Shown piece by piece: positions 15,772 through 23,567 of a DNA stretch of 31,269 nt (positions are counted from its first letter, which is position 1; every line of letters begins with the position of its first letter). A model generated the notes under the pieces. The model saw only the letters and a program-made list of their open reading frames with translations, was not told where the DNA came from and made no database searches. Source of the stretch: Clostridia bacterium (lineage in GTDB: Bacteria; Bacillota; Clostridia; Christensenellales; UBA1242); contig JAFQBZ010000172.1 in assembly GCA_017399515.1 (NCBI GenBank), positions 1-31,269 of the forward strand. Direction: 5' to 3'. The position numbers were made by a program, and so were the translations under genes.

Positions 15772-16251
15772 ATGAATACACTAGAAGAATATTTAGAGAT
15801 AAAAACAATAGATAAAAATTTTTATGTTAAAAATAATAAAGTCATTGATAATGAAATTTCAAATGACAAGTTTTTTGAATGCGTGAGTTATGATGTTGAC
15901 ATAGTGTTTAACATTTTGAATATATCTCCAAACAAAAGTGGTTATAAATATTTCAAAGAGGCAATATTTTTATATTTGTTTTTTGAAAAGGATTCTCCAA
16001 GTTTCAGCAAAGAAATTTATCCGGCGATTGCGAAAAAATATAATAAGTCAACAATGGCAATAGAGCGAGCAATGAGGCTTTCATTTGAAAATGTGATGTA
16101 TCACATTTCAAGAGAAAAAGAAAACTATATCACGGAATATTTAAAGCCTTATTTATTGTATCCGCATAATGGTGAGATTGTTGCAAAAATTGTAAAATTG
16201 ATTTCATCAAAATATTTTCAAGATAATAAGGACAAATTTTTCAATATTTAA
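15772..16251 (+). CDS. Receiver-less Spo0A-like DNA-binding protein
   Basis: This 159-residue protein occupies the spo0A position after spoIVB. Residues about 40-148 align with the Spo0A effector domain: a helix ending VFNILNI, then GYKYFKEAI (Spo0A GYxYLREAI), EIYPAIAKKYN (LYPxIAKKxN), the recognition helix MAIERAMRLSFE (SRVERAIRHAIE) and a C-terminal NGEIVAKIVKLISSK (NSEFIAxxADKL). The first 40 residues hold no receiver fold and no phosphoacceptor Asp; full Spo0A is about 265 residues. In the recognition helix E98, R99 and R102 are kept, but the Spo0A Arg211 and His218 positions are Ala and Leu. The upstream 84 bases contain no receiver remnant. Likely a phosphorylation-independent regulator with altered sequence preference. 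Confidence 0.82.
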   Translation: MNTLEEYLEIKTIDKNFYVKNNKVIDNEISNDKFFECVSYDVDIVFNILNISPNKSGYKYFKEAIFLYLFFEKDSPSFSKEIYPAIAKKYNKSTMAIERAMRLSFENVMYHISREKENYITEYLKPYLLYPHNGEIVAKIVKLISSKYFQDNKDKFFNI

Positions 16252-16273
16252 ATTTTGATGCATAAAATATAAT

Positions 16274-16894
16274 GTGAAAATCTCAAGATGCATAAAGTTT
16301 GATATAAAAGAATACTTTAAAAATAATTTGTCATTATATATAAGTTTTTTAATTGTGTTTTTAGTTGGTGTTGTTTTTGGAATAATAAATTCATTATCTA
16401 GTGATAATTATTTAAAAATTTTAACCAAAGAAAACAAAATTTTATATTCATTTATAAATGGTTCAATAAAGGTTGGTTCTGTTTTTGGAAAATATTTATG
16501 GAAATTAATTCTGCCATTGTTTTTAATTTTTGTGTTGGGTTTAAATTTTTATTTTTGTTTATTTAGTTATTTGATTATTGGTTATCAAAGTTCAGTTTTA
16601 ATAATGTCAATCTTTGCAATGGTTTCAACTTATGGTCTTTCAGGCGTTCTAAATGTTTTGTTTATTATGCTTCCAATAAATTTAATATATATTATGGCTT
16701 TAATAATTTTTGCGAGTGAAAATTTAAAGAGAAGTTATCGTGCCATTAAGTTAAAAAAATTTGCAATTGGTTATGCAGATGATAAATATATTTTCTCGTT
16801 AGTTGTGTCGATTTTGTGTGTGATTATAATTTCTTTATTTGGTTCGATTATAATTCCACTGTTTTTAAAAAACGCAATATTTCTTATTTTTTAA
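16274..16894 (+). CDS. spoIIM: Stage II sporulation protein M
   Basis: SpoIIM, with SpoIID and SpoIIP, removes septal peptidoglycan for engulfment. At 206 residues the family-typical layout is a short cytoplasmic N terminus (MKISRCIKFDIKEYFKNN), a first helix with SFLIVFLVGVVFGIINS, a polar segment ending GSVFGKYLWK, then four more hydrophobic helices, the last ending at the C terminus. The start is GTG 16274 with no Shine-Dalgarno; TAAAAT at 16263 could act as a -10 for a leaderless start, but the -35 is poor. Coupling to the upstream gene, 22 bases away, is possible. Confidence 0.88.
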   Translation: MKISRCIKFDIKEYFKNNLSLYISFLIVFLVGVVFGIINSLSSDNYLKILTKENKILYSFINGSIKVGSVFGKYLWKLILPLFLIFVLGLNFYFCLFSYLIIGYQSSVLIMSIFAMVSTYGLSGVLNVLFIMLPINLIYIMALIIFASENLKRSYRAIKLKKFAIGYADDKYIFSLVVSILCVIIISLFGSIIIPLFLKNAIFLIF

Positions 16895-16963
16895 TAAAAA
16901 AACAATATAAAAACGCATATTTTAACAATTTTCGACAAATAATAAGCGTAAAAGGAGTGTTTT

Positions 16964-18145
16964 ATGAAAAAACTTATTATTTGTTTTTTATTTGCAGTTG
17001 CTTGTGTGTTTTCAATTTTTCCATCAATAAATTATGGAATGTTTGCAAATGCAATGGCAAATAAATCAAAAACTGAAAACCAAGAAAAATTAAAAATATC
17101 GTCAAAAGCAGGTTTACTTTTAGATTATGAAACCGGAAGTGTTTTGTTTGAAAAAAATTCGGCAGAAAGATTGCCGATTGCTTCAATGACAAAACTTGCA
17201 ACACTTGCAGTTGTTTTTGATTCAATTTCAAAAGGTGTGCTTAAAGAAAGTGATGATGTTGTGGTTTCTAAAAAGGCATCACACATTGGTGGTTCTTCAG
17301 CATTTTTAGACACAGGTTCAACATATAAAGTTGGTGAACTTATTAAATCAATAATCATTGCTTCAGCGAATGATAGTTCTGTTGCACTTGCTGAGCATTT
17401 GGCTGGAAGCGAAGAGGTTTTTGTTTCAAAAATGAATAAACTTGCTTTAAGTTTAAATTTGAAAGACACAAACTTTGTAAACTGCACAGGGCTTCCTGCT
17501 GAAAATCATTATTCATCAGCAAAAGACATTGCTGAAATTTATAAACAAATTTGCAATAATGAACTTTACAAAAAACATTCAAAAGTTTGGCTTGATGAGT
17601 TTATTCACCCAAGTGGAAGAAAAACAAAACTTACAAACACAAACAAACTTATAAAAACCTATGAAGGCATTGAGGGTGGAAAAACAGGTTTTACCAATGC
17701 AGCAAGGTTCTGTTTAACTGCTTCAGCAAGAAGAGGAAACATTAGGTTAATTGGTGTTGTTATTGGAGCAAATGACAGCAAGACAAGAAGTGCAGATATG
17801 ACCGCATTATTTAATTATGGTTTTGAAAATTTTGATCATAAACCTGTTTTAAATGCTGAGATTCCTGTTACAATTCAGCCGGTTTTGAAAACTGAAGAAA
17901 AGGTTGAAATTTTTCCAGCAAGAAATGTTTCAGTTTTAATAAATAAATTAGAAGATAAAACTTTCACAACAGACTTTAAACTTGATGAAATTAAAGCACC
18001 AATAAAGTCAGGCACGGTGGTTGGAAAACTCTTTGTGTTTGATGAAAATAATATGGTGGTTGACGAAGTTGATTTGATTGTTAAAAAAGATATATGCGAA
18101 ATATCATTTAAAGAACGACTTAGAAAATTAACTTTAGCGTGGTAA
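16964..18145 (+). CDS. dacF: D-alanyl-D-alanine carboxypeptidase, DacF-type (S11)
   Basis: A penicillin-binding protein 5 family carboxypeptidase that trims the terminal D-Ala of peptidoglycan; DacF acts in spore cortex formation. At 393 residues it has a signal peptide (1 to about 30, ending ANAMA). The catalytic S74-M-T-K77, S134-A-N136 and K240-T-G242 motifs lie at normal spacing, with a C-terminal beta domain after 290. AAAGGAG at 16951 sets ATG 16964. Upstream GCATA (16915), a 15-base gap and ACAAATAATA (16935) resemble a forespore sigma-F promoter lacking the GG, but that places the start on the Shine-Dalgarno, so it is doubtful. The symbol rests on its place after spoIIM; dacB-like function is not excluded. 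Confidence 0.9.
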   Translation: MKKLIICFLFAVACVFSIFPSINYGMFANAMANKSKTENQEKLKISSKAGLLLDYETGSVLFEKNSAERLPIASMTKLATLAVVFDSISKGVLKESDDVVVSKKASHIGGSSAFLDTGSTYKVGELIKSIIIASANDSSVALAEHLAGSEEVFVSKMNKLALSLNLKDTNFVNCTGLPAENHYSSAKDIAEIYKQICNNELYKKHSKVWLDEFIHPSGRKTKLTNTNKLIKTYEGIEGGKTGFTNAARFCLTASARRGNIRLIGVVIGANDSKTRSADMTALFNYGFENFDHKPVLNAEIPVTIQPVLKTEEKVEIFPARNVSVLINKLEDKTFTTDFKLDEIKAPIKSGTVVGKLFVFDENNMVVDEVDLIVKKDICEISFKERLRKLTLAW

Positions 18146-18157
18146 AAATATCAAAAG

Positions 18158-18181
18158 AGCCGGCAAATTGTTGGCTTTTTT
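18158..18181 (+). terminator. Intrinsic terminator of dacF
   Basis: AGCCGGC (18158-18164) pairs with GTTGGCT (18170-18176) including G-U pairs, AAATT loop, then T to 18181. Confidence 0.85.
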
Positions 18182-18205
18182 GTTTATTTATATTTCTTTT
18201 TAAAA

Positions 18206-18234
18206 TTGACACTAAGAAATTACTTTGATATAAT
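18206..18234 (+). promoter_or_regulatory. Consensus sigma-A promoter of the M50-scpAB operon
   Basis: Perfect TTGACA (18206-18211), 17-base spacer and perfect TATAAT (18229-18234). The expected start near 18241 coincides with the GAGG Shine-Dalgarno, so the leader is only about a dozen bases. Confidence 0.85.
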
Positions 18235-18252
18235 CATAATGAGGTTTTGCTT

Positions 18253-18930
18253 ATGTTATTTCCAAGTGCTAACGCAGATGTTGGCTTTATTTATTCGTTA
18301 TTAAGTTTGGTTGCTATGGTTATGGCACTTTTTGTTGCTATGCCATTTCATGAGTTTGCACACGCAGCAGCGGCAAAACACGAAGGTGATTTCACAGCGG
18401 TTGCTTACAGACGATATACTTTAGCATTTCACAAACATTTCGATTTTAAAGGTTTTTTATTTTTATTGCTTTTTAGATTTGGTTGGGCAAAGCCTGTGCC
18501 TGTTGATGAAAGAAATTTCAAAAGGGGAAAAAAGAGTAAATTTATCGTTGCCTCAGCAGGAATTGTGACTAATTTAATTTTAGGAACATTCTTCTTGTTT
18601 ATTTACTTATTCATCATAAAATTTTTCCCAGGAATCTTTGAGGTTAAATATTTTGGATATTTATTATTCCAATTTTTAAACATAGTTTATTCACTTAACT
18701 TTATGTTAGCATTTTTCAATTTGCTTCCAATCTATCCGCTTGATGGTTTTAAAATTTGTGAAAGTTTTTGCAGATATGACAGCAAATTTGTAGATTTTAT
18801 GAGAAGAAATTCTTTTTGGATTTTCTTAATTGTTGCACTTACAGGAATTTATTATTACTTTTATATGTACACAGGTGGAATTTTAGTTGAAGGGCTCACA
18901 AAATTATTTGTTTGGATTTTAGGGTTATAG
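18253..18930 (+). CDS. Site-2 protease family (M50) membrane metalloprotease
   Basis: A 225-residue intramembrane zinc protease of the YwhC-like M50 group that commonly precedes scpA. The zinc-binding HEFAH is at 33-37 in the first helix region; the third ligand is D164 in NLLPIYPLDGFK. The middle has the typical RFGWAKPVPVDERNFKRGKK loop. ATG 18253 lies eight bases after GAGG (18241); an in-frame TTG at 18247 is too close to it. SpoIVFB-type function is less likely, because the genes around it are scpA and scpB and there is no spoIVFA. Its substrate is unknown. Confidence 0.9.
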   Translation: MLFPSANADVGFIYSLLSLVAMVMALFVAMPFHEFAHAAAAKHEGDFTAVAYRRYTLAFHKHFDFKGFLFLLLFRFGWAKPVPVDERNFKRGKKSKFIVASAGIVTNLILGTFFLFIYLFIIKFFPGIFEVKYFGYLLFQFLNIVYSLNFMLAFFNLLPIYPLDGFKICESFCRYDSKFVDFMRRNSFWIFLIVALTGIYYYFYMYTGGILVEGLTKLFVWILGL

Positions 18931-18931
18931 T

Positions 18932-19828
18932 ATGGAAAATATTTCAGAAGAAAAGGTTGAAACAATTGAAATGAATAATCAAAATGAAATGGCTTCAAAA
19001 GAGCCTGCTTTTGATATGTCTAAACTTGATAAAAAATCTCTTGAAATATTAGAAGAAACTGAAGAGAATGATTATAAATTTAAACTTCGTGAATTTGAAG
19101 GTCCGTTAGATTTGCTGGTGCATTTAATAAAAATTACAAAAATTGATATTCGTGAAATTTTTATTTCAGACATAACAGAACAATATCTTGAAATGATGAA
19201 AGAAATTGATGATGTTGATGTTGAAAAGGCGAGTGAGTTTATTGACATGTCGGCAACGCTTCTTGAAATTAAGTCAAAACATTTGCTTCCTAGAGATGAT
19301 GAAGTTGCTCCAGAAGAAGACCCAGAAGAGAGATTATTTAGACAAATTGAAGAGCATAAGTTGTTCAAAGAACAAACTGAAAAACTTGCAAAAATTGAAG
19401 ATGTTAACAGTTTCTTTAAAGAGCCAGATAGTTCGGTTGGTGAGTTTAAATATGAACTTCCTGAAAAACTTTCATTAGATTTATTGGTGAAAGCATTTTC
19501 CGATCTTATGCAAAAGGTAACAATCAAAGCAGAAGTTGTTCAAGAAAAGAAAATTGTTAAAGATAAGTTTACTGTTGCTCAAAAGATTTCACAAATTAAA
19601 GATGTTCTTCTTTCTAAAAAAGAGTTTAGATTTTCAAGTTTATTTGAAGAAGAGCATACAAGAAGTGAAGTGATTAACACATTTTTGGCACTTCTTGAAC
19701 TTTTAAAAAGGCAATATTTAACCGTTAAGCAAAATGGATTGTTTGATGATATTGATATTGTTAGAAATGATGATATAGATTCAAGACTTACTGAAGAAGT
19801 TGGAAATGAATTTGATGGAGAAAAATAA
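18932..19828 (+). CDS. scpA: Segregation and condensation protein A (kleisin)
   Basis: ScpA is the kleisin that, with ScpB, bridges SMC heads for chromosome condensation. At 298 residues it is longer than the usual 240-260: about 47 acidic, Asn/Glu-rich residues precede the canonical YKFKLREFEGPLDLLVHLI. The conserved KIDIREIFISDITEQYLE, SATLLEIKSKHLLPR and the C-terminal winged-helix region (FRFSSLFEEEHTRSEVINTF) are present. AGGG at 18920 supports ATG 18932, so the extension appears real. It shares one base with scpB (TAATG). Confidence 0.95.
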   Translation: MENISEEKVETIEMNNQNEMASKEPAFDMSKLDKKSLEILEETEENDYKFKLREFEGPLDLLVHLIKITKIDIREIFISDITEQYLEMMKEIDDVDVEKASEFIDMSATLLEIKSKHLLPRDDEVAPEEDPEERLFRQIEEHKLFKEQTEKLAKIEDVNSFFKEPDSSVGEFKYELPEKLSLDLLVKAFSDLMQKVTIKAEVVQEKKIVKDKFTVAQKISQIKDVLLSKKEFRFSSLFEEEHTRSEVINTFLALLELLKRQYLTVKQNGLFDDIDIVRNDDIDSRLTEEVGNEFDGEK

Positions 19829-20472
19829 TGGAAAATTTAGAAAGCGTTATTGAAAGTGTTGTGTTTGTTGCAGGTGAACCGGTTTTAATTTCAGATTTGT
19901 GCTATAAGTTTGAAGTGAAACCAAAAGAGGTTGAAACCGCTGTTAAAAATTTGCAAAAGAAATATAATGAGAAAAGTGGAATAAAATTATTATGTTTTAA
20001 TAACAAACTTCAATTTTCATCTAATCCTGAAAATGTTGATTATGTTACAGCAGTTTTAAATCCAATTAGACAGAGAAATTTAACAAAAGCAACTCTTGAA
20101 ACTATTGGAATTATTGCTTACAAACAGCCTGTAACTCGTATGGAAATTGAAGAAGTTCGTGGTGTTAACTCTGACTATGCAATTAATATTTTGCTTGAGC
20201 ATAAACTTATTGAAATTGTTGGGCATAAAGAAACAGTTGGAAAACCTGCGCTTTTTGGAACAACTGATGAATTTTTGAAAAGATTCAGCATATCAAGTAT
20301 TGGTGAACTTCCAGACTATAACGAACTTTTGGAAAAGATTCAAAAGATTAAAGAAACATATTCAGATAGTCTTTTCAATAGGTTTGAGCCCGTGCTTCAA
20401 GAAAGTGATATGGATAAAAAACTTGAAGAAATTTCAAAAACAGAAACTGTTAAAACTGATGAAGAATTATAA
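19828..20472 (+). CDS. scpB: Segregation and condensation protein B
   Basis: ScpB dimers bind ScpA and SMC. At 214 residues it has two winged-helix domains: the N-terminal one begins MENLESVIESVVFVAGEPV, and the second contains ATLETIGIIAYKQPVTRMEI and GVNSDYAINILLEHKLIE with VGKPALFGTTDEFLKRF. A helical acidic tail follows. It is translationally coupled to scpA through a TAATG overlap. Confidence 0.96.
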   Translation: MENLESVIESVVFVAGEPVLISDLCYKFEVKPKEVETAVKNLQKKYNEKSGIKLLCFNNKLQFSSNPENVDYVTAVLNPIRQRNLTKATLETIGIIAYKQPVTRMEIEEVRGVNSDYAINILLEHKLIEIVGHKETVGKPALFGTTDEFLKRFSISSIGELPDYNELLEKIQKIKETYSDSLFNRFEPVLQESDMDKKLEEISKTETVKTDEEL

Positions 20473-20509
20473 AAGTTAAAACTTATAAATAAAACTAAAT
20501 AAATCACAC

Positions 20510-20548
20510 AAACTATAAGTATGAAAGAATTGCTTATAGTTTTTTTTA
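20510..20548 (+). terminator. Terminator-like hairpin whose loop holds the ytfI start codon
   Basis: AAACTATAAG (20510-20519) pairs with CTTATAGTTT (20533-20542), and eight T run from 20541 to 20548. The 13-base loop contains the ATG at 20521 of the next gene. It has all marks of an intrinsic terminator for scpAB, yet lies inside the 5' coding end of ytfI. Confidence 0.7.
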
Positions 20549-21069
20549 TTTTCACGGTAATTATTATGGCGATGGCATTTCCTTTTAAAACAAGAATGAT
20601 GTTTCACACAAATCTTTTAAATGCAAAAGGGTTTTATAGTTTCAAAATAATGAAATTAAGACTGCTCACCGGCAGATTTTACATTGACAGCGGTGATGGT
20701 TTTACGATTGAAAACTCAGCAGACATTTTTTCAAAAAATATCAATAAACCTTTTGTGAAAAATTTAATAAAAGAAATGTGCAAAAAAGTTGATATTAAAA
20801 AAGTTGAACTGTTTTTCACAGGAGGTTTTAAAGAAGATTCTTATTCGTCAGCCATTATGTGTGGAGCGGTTTCGTCTGCTGTTCAAACGATATATTCAAT
20901 GATTTATGAAAAATTTGAAGATGTGAAACTTTATGAAGATGTGAATGTTACATTTGATTCAGACAATATTGATTTAACTTTTGACATAGTTATAAAAATT
21001 AGTTTAATAGCAATTCTAAAATCTATTTTTAAGGCAAATAAATTAACAAAACAGGAGGGTTTAAAATGA
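20521..21069 (+). CDS. ytfI: DUF2953 membrane protein (YtfI-like)
   Basis: A 182-residue protein with one N-terminal membrane helix (about 3-20) and a soluble remainder containing the family-like region FTGGFKEDSYSSAIMCGAVSSAVQTIYS. DUF2953/YtfI proteins lie directly before ytfJ in spore formers, as here, with a four-base ATGA overlap. There is no Shine-Dalgarno before ATG 20521; a TTG at 20530 and an ATG at 20566 are alternatives, the last cutting into the membrane helix. The molecular role is unknown. The symbol is positional. Confidence 0.82.
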   Translation: MKELLIVFFIFTVIIMAMAFPFKTRMMFHTNLLNAKGFYSFKIMKLRLLTGRFYIDSGDGFTIENSADIFSKNINKPFVKNLIKEMCKKVDIKKVELFFTGGFKEDSYSSAIMCGAVSSAVQTIYSMIYEKFEDVKLYEDVNVTFDSDNIDLTFDIVIKISLIAILKSIFKANKLTKQEGLK

Positions 21070-21476
21070 AGGAAAATGAATATGGAGAAAACAGAATAAA
21101 ACAGGTAATGACTGAAACAATAAAGAGTATGCGCTCGCTTGTTGATGTTGATATTGTGATTGGAAAACCTATTGAAACAAACAGTTTGCTAACAATCATT
21201 CCGCTAACAAAAGTCACAATGGGTTTTGTTTCAGGTGGTGGGGAATATTATTCTGAACTTCGAGAGATAAAAAAGAATAATGAATATCCATTTGCAGGTG
21301 GTGCGGGCTCAGGTCTTAATGTTCAGCCGATTGGCTTTTTAGTAGTAAATGAAAAGCAGGTTGATATAATTAAAATTGAAGCAAAATCTGCTATTGAAAA
21401 ACTTATGGAGGCTGTGCCTGAAGTTGCAAAGTTTATTTCTAAAAATTTTGGTGAAAAGAAACCTGAAAATAATTGA
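21066..21476 (+). CDS. ytfJ: GerW family sporulation protein YtfJ
   Basis: A 136-residue GerW-family protein, linked in B. subtilis to spore germination. The hallmarks are a helical N terminus, VIGKPIET...TIIPLTKVTMGFVSGGGEY, and the Gly-rich FAGGAGSGLNVQPIGFLVV. AGGAGG at 21053 precedes ATG 21066. It is coupled to ytfI by overlap. Confidence 0.95.
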   Translation: MKENEYGENRIKQVMTETIKSMRSLVDVDIVIGKPIETNSLLTIIPLTKVTMGFVSGGGEYYSELREIKKNNEYPFAGGAGSGLNVQPIGFLVVNEKQVDIIKIEAKSAIEKLMEAVPEVAKFISKNFGEKKPENN

Positions 21477-21616
21477 TAATAATTGTTTTTATTTACAATA
21501 AAATTCATAGTTTAACGGAAATAACTTGATTTTTTTAGAAAAAATTTATACTATTATTATAGACGATTATTGCATGAAATATTGTGATAAATTTTGATTG
21601 GTCTGTAAAGGTAGTT

Positions 21617-22324
21617 ATGAGAATTAATAAATATTTAGCAAGCACAGGTCTTGCTTCAAGAAGAAAATGTGAAGAATTTGTGCTTTCTGGTCGTGTAGAG
21701 ATAAATGGCAAGGTTGAAACAAACCTTGCTTTTGATGTTGCAGAAAATATGGAAGTTAAAGTTGATGGAAAAATTGTTAAAGTTCCTGAAAAATTTACAT
21801 ATTTAATGATGCATAAACCAAAAGGTTATTTAACAACAGTTTCTGATGATAGAAACAGAAAAACAGTTATGGAACTTCTTTCTGCAGAATTTAAACACTT
21901 GATGCCGGTTGGAAGGCTTGACTATAATTCAGAAGGATTGCTTCTTTTCACAAATGATGGAGATGTTGCACAAAAAATAATGCGCCCAGCAAGAAAAGTT
22001 GTTAAAACTTACTCTGTTAAAGTTGAAGGTGAAGTGACTGAACCTCATGCTCGTGAAATGCAAAAAGGTGTTGAACTTATTGATGGAACAAAATTTAAAG
22101 AATGTGTTGTTAAAATTCAGGAAGTTAAAGAAAGAAAAACAAAACTTGAAGTTTCAATCACTGAAGGTAAAAATCGTGAAATTAGAAAGATTTTTGACCA
22201 TTTTGGATACAATGTTATATTCCTTAAAAGAATTTCAATTGGAACAATTAAACTTGGTGGGCTGACAAGGGGCACTTGCAGGTTGCTAAAACCAAGTGAA
22301 ATTATGTATTTAAAGTCGTTATAG
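21617..22324 (+). CDS. rluB: Ribosomal large subunit pseudouridine synthase B family
   Basis: RluB/RsuA-family enzyme modifying 23S (or 16S) rRNA. At 235 residues, it has an N-terminal S4 RNA-binding domain (MRINKYLASTGLASRRKCEE) and the catalytic domain with Asp in VGRLDYNSEGLLLFTNDG; GKNREIRKIFDHFGYNV is the conserved late motif. AAAGGTAG at 21608 sets ATG 21617. A TTGATT (21526) and TATACT (21547) lie upstream but with only 15 bases between them, so the promoter is uncertain. RluB is favoured over RsuA by its usual place near scpB. Confidence 0.93.
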   Translation: MRINKYLASTGLASRRKCEEFVLSGRVEINGKVETNLAFDVAENMEVKVDGKIVKVPEKFTYLMMHKPKGYLTTVSDDRNRKTVMELLSAEFKHLMPVGRLDYNSEGLLLFTNDGDVAQKIMRPARKVVKTYSVKVEGEVTEPHAREMQKGVELIDGTKFKECVVKIQEVKERKTKLEVSITEGKNREIRKIFDHFGYNVIFLKRISIGTIKLGGLTRGTCRLLKPSEIMYLKSL

Positions 22325-22331
22325 GTGAGAA

Positions 22332-23555
22332 ATGAAAGTTTGTGTTATTGGTGGTGGTGCATCAGGAATGATGTGTGCAACAATGATTGCAAGAAAAGGT
22401 CATGATGTAACACTGTTTGAAAAAAATGAAAAATTAGGAAAGAAGATTTATATAACAGGAAAAGGCAGATGTAATGTCACAAATGCAACAACAGGCAATG
22501 AGTTTTTGCAGAATGTTGTAAGTGGAAAAAAGTTTGTGATGGGTGCAATAACAAGATTTAATTCAAATGACACAATGAACTTTTTTGAAGAAGTTGGTGT
22601 GCCACTCAAAATTGAAAGGGGAAATAGAGTTTTTCCGGTTAGTGATAAATCAAATGATATTATCAAAGGCTTAGAAAAGGCTATGAATTGGGCTGGCGTG
22701 AAAGTCTTTTTAAACTCTAATGTTGAAAGTGTTGTTATTGAAGATTCACTTGCGAAATCAGTTGTTGTTAATGGTGAAAAATATGATTTTGATAGAGTTG
22801 TTGTTGCAACGGGTGGAATAAGTTATGCTTCAACGGGTTCAGATGGTGCAGGTTATGAATTTGCAAAGTCTGTTGGGCACACTGTGATTGAACCCGTTCC
22901 TGCTCTTTGTGCAATCAAAATTTCCGGAAATGAATGTAAAGAAGTTGAAGGGTTAAGTTTAAAAAATGTGACACTCACTTCAAAAGTTCAAGATAAAATT
23001 GTTTATAAAAGTGAAATTGGTGAAATGCTCTTTACCTCAAATGGAATTTCTGGACCAATTGCACTCACAACATCAAGTTATATAAACAGAGTTGATTTTT
23101 CAAAATTGAAACTTTATATTGATTTTAAACCAGCGCTTTCAGTTGATGCGTTGCTTCTTAGAATTGATAGAGATATTGCTGATATGAAAGCAAAACAAGT
23201 GTCTACGCTTTTAGAAGGGTTGCTTCCAAAATCAATGGTTGCATTATTTTTAAAAAGATTAGATGTTGAAGCATCTATGAAGGCAAACCAATTAAACAGA
23301 GAAAAACGCAAAATGCTTGTAAATTTATTAAAAAATTATGAATTATTGCCAGATTCTCTTGAAAATTTTAATCAAGCAGTAGTTACTGCTGGCGGTGTTA
23401 ATTTGAAAGAAATTAACCCAAAATATATGAAAAGTAAACTTGTGTCAAATCTTTATTTTATTGGCGAAGTTCTTGATATTGATGCACTGACCGGTGGTTT
23501 TAATTTGCAACTTGCATTTGCAACTGCTGTAACTTGTGCTAGTGATTTTAATTAA
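22332..23555 (+). CDS. NAD(P)/FAD-dependent oxidoreductase, YtfP/HI0933 family
   Basis: A 407-residue flavoprotein of the HI0933/YhiN/YtfP family. The dinucleotide-binding loop is VIGGGASGMMCA at 4-15; GKGRCNVTNAT and VVATGGISYASTGSDGAGYEFA are typical; the C-terminal FAD contact is FIGEVLDIDALTGGFNLQLAFATA. The family is widespread after rluB in Firmicutes, but its substrate is not established. AGGTGAG at 22324 serves ATG 22332. Confidence 0.92.
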   Translation: MKVCVIGGGASGMMCATMIARKGHDVTLFEKNEKLGKKIYITGKGRCNVTNATTGNEFLQNVVSGKKFVMGAITRFNSNDTMNFFEEVGVPLKIERGNRVFPVSDKSNDIIKGLEKAMNWAGVKVFLNSNVESVVIEDSLAKSVVVNGEKYDFDRVVVATGGISYASTGSDGAGYEFAKSVGHTVIEPVPALCAIKISGNECKEVEGLSLKNVTLTSKVQDKIVYKSEIGEMLFTSNGISGPIALTTSSYINRVDFSKLKLYIDFKPALSVDALLLRIDRDIADMKAKQVSTLLEGLLPKSMVALFLKRLDVEASMKANQLNREKRKMLVNLLKNYELLPDSLENFNQAVVTAGGVNLKEINPKYMKSKLVSNLYFIGEVLDIDALTGGFNLQLAFATAVTCASDFN

Positions 23556-23567
23556 AGGAGAATAGGT

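Noticed and set aside
16931..16937. Perfect Spo0A box TTCGACA upstream of dacF
   Set aside because: A single 7-base match is expected several times by chance in 31 kb on two strands, and the Spo0A-like protein here probably has changed specificity.
18253..18930. The M50 protease as SpoIVFB, the target pathway of SpoIVB
   Set aside because: It precedes scpA/scpB, has its own consensus vegetative promoter, and no spoIVFA lies next to it; it fits the YwhC-like group better.
19072..19527. A 151-codon open frame on the minus strand inside scpA
   Set aside because: It is fully inside the conserved scpA coding region, has a Ser-rich low-complexity product typical of antisense frames, and no conserved motif.
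21526..21552. TTGATT and TATACT as the rluB promoter
   Set aside because: The spacer is 15 bases while every convincing promoter in the window has 17; left as uncertain.
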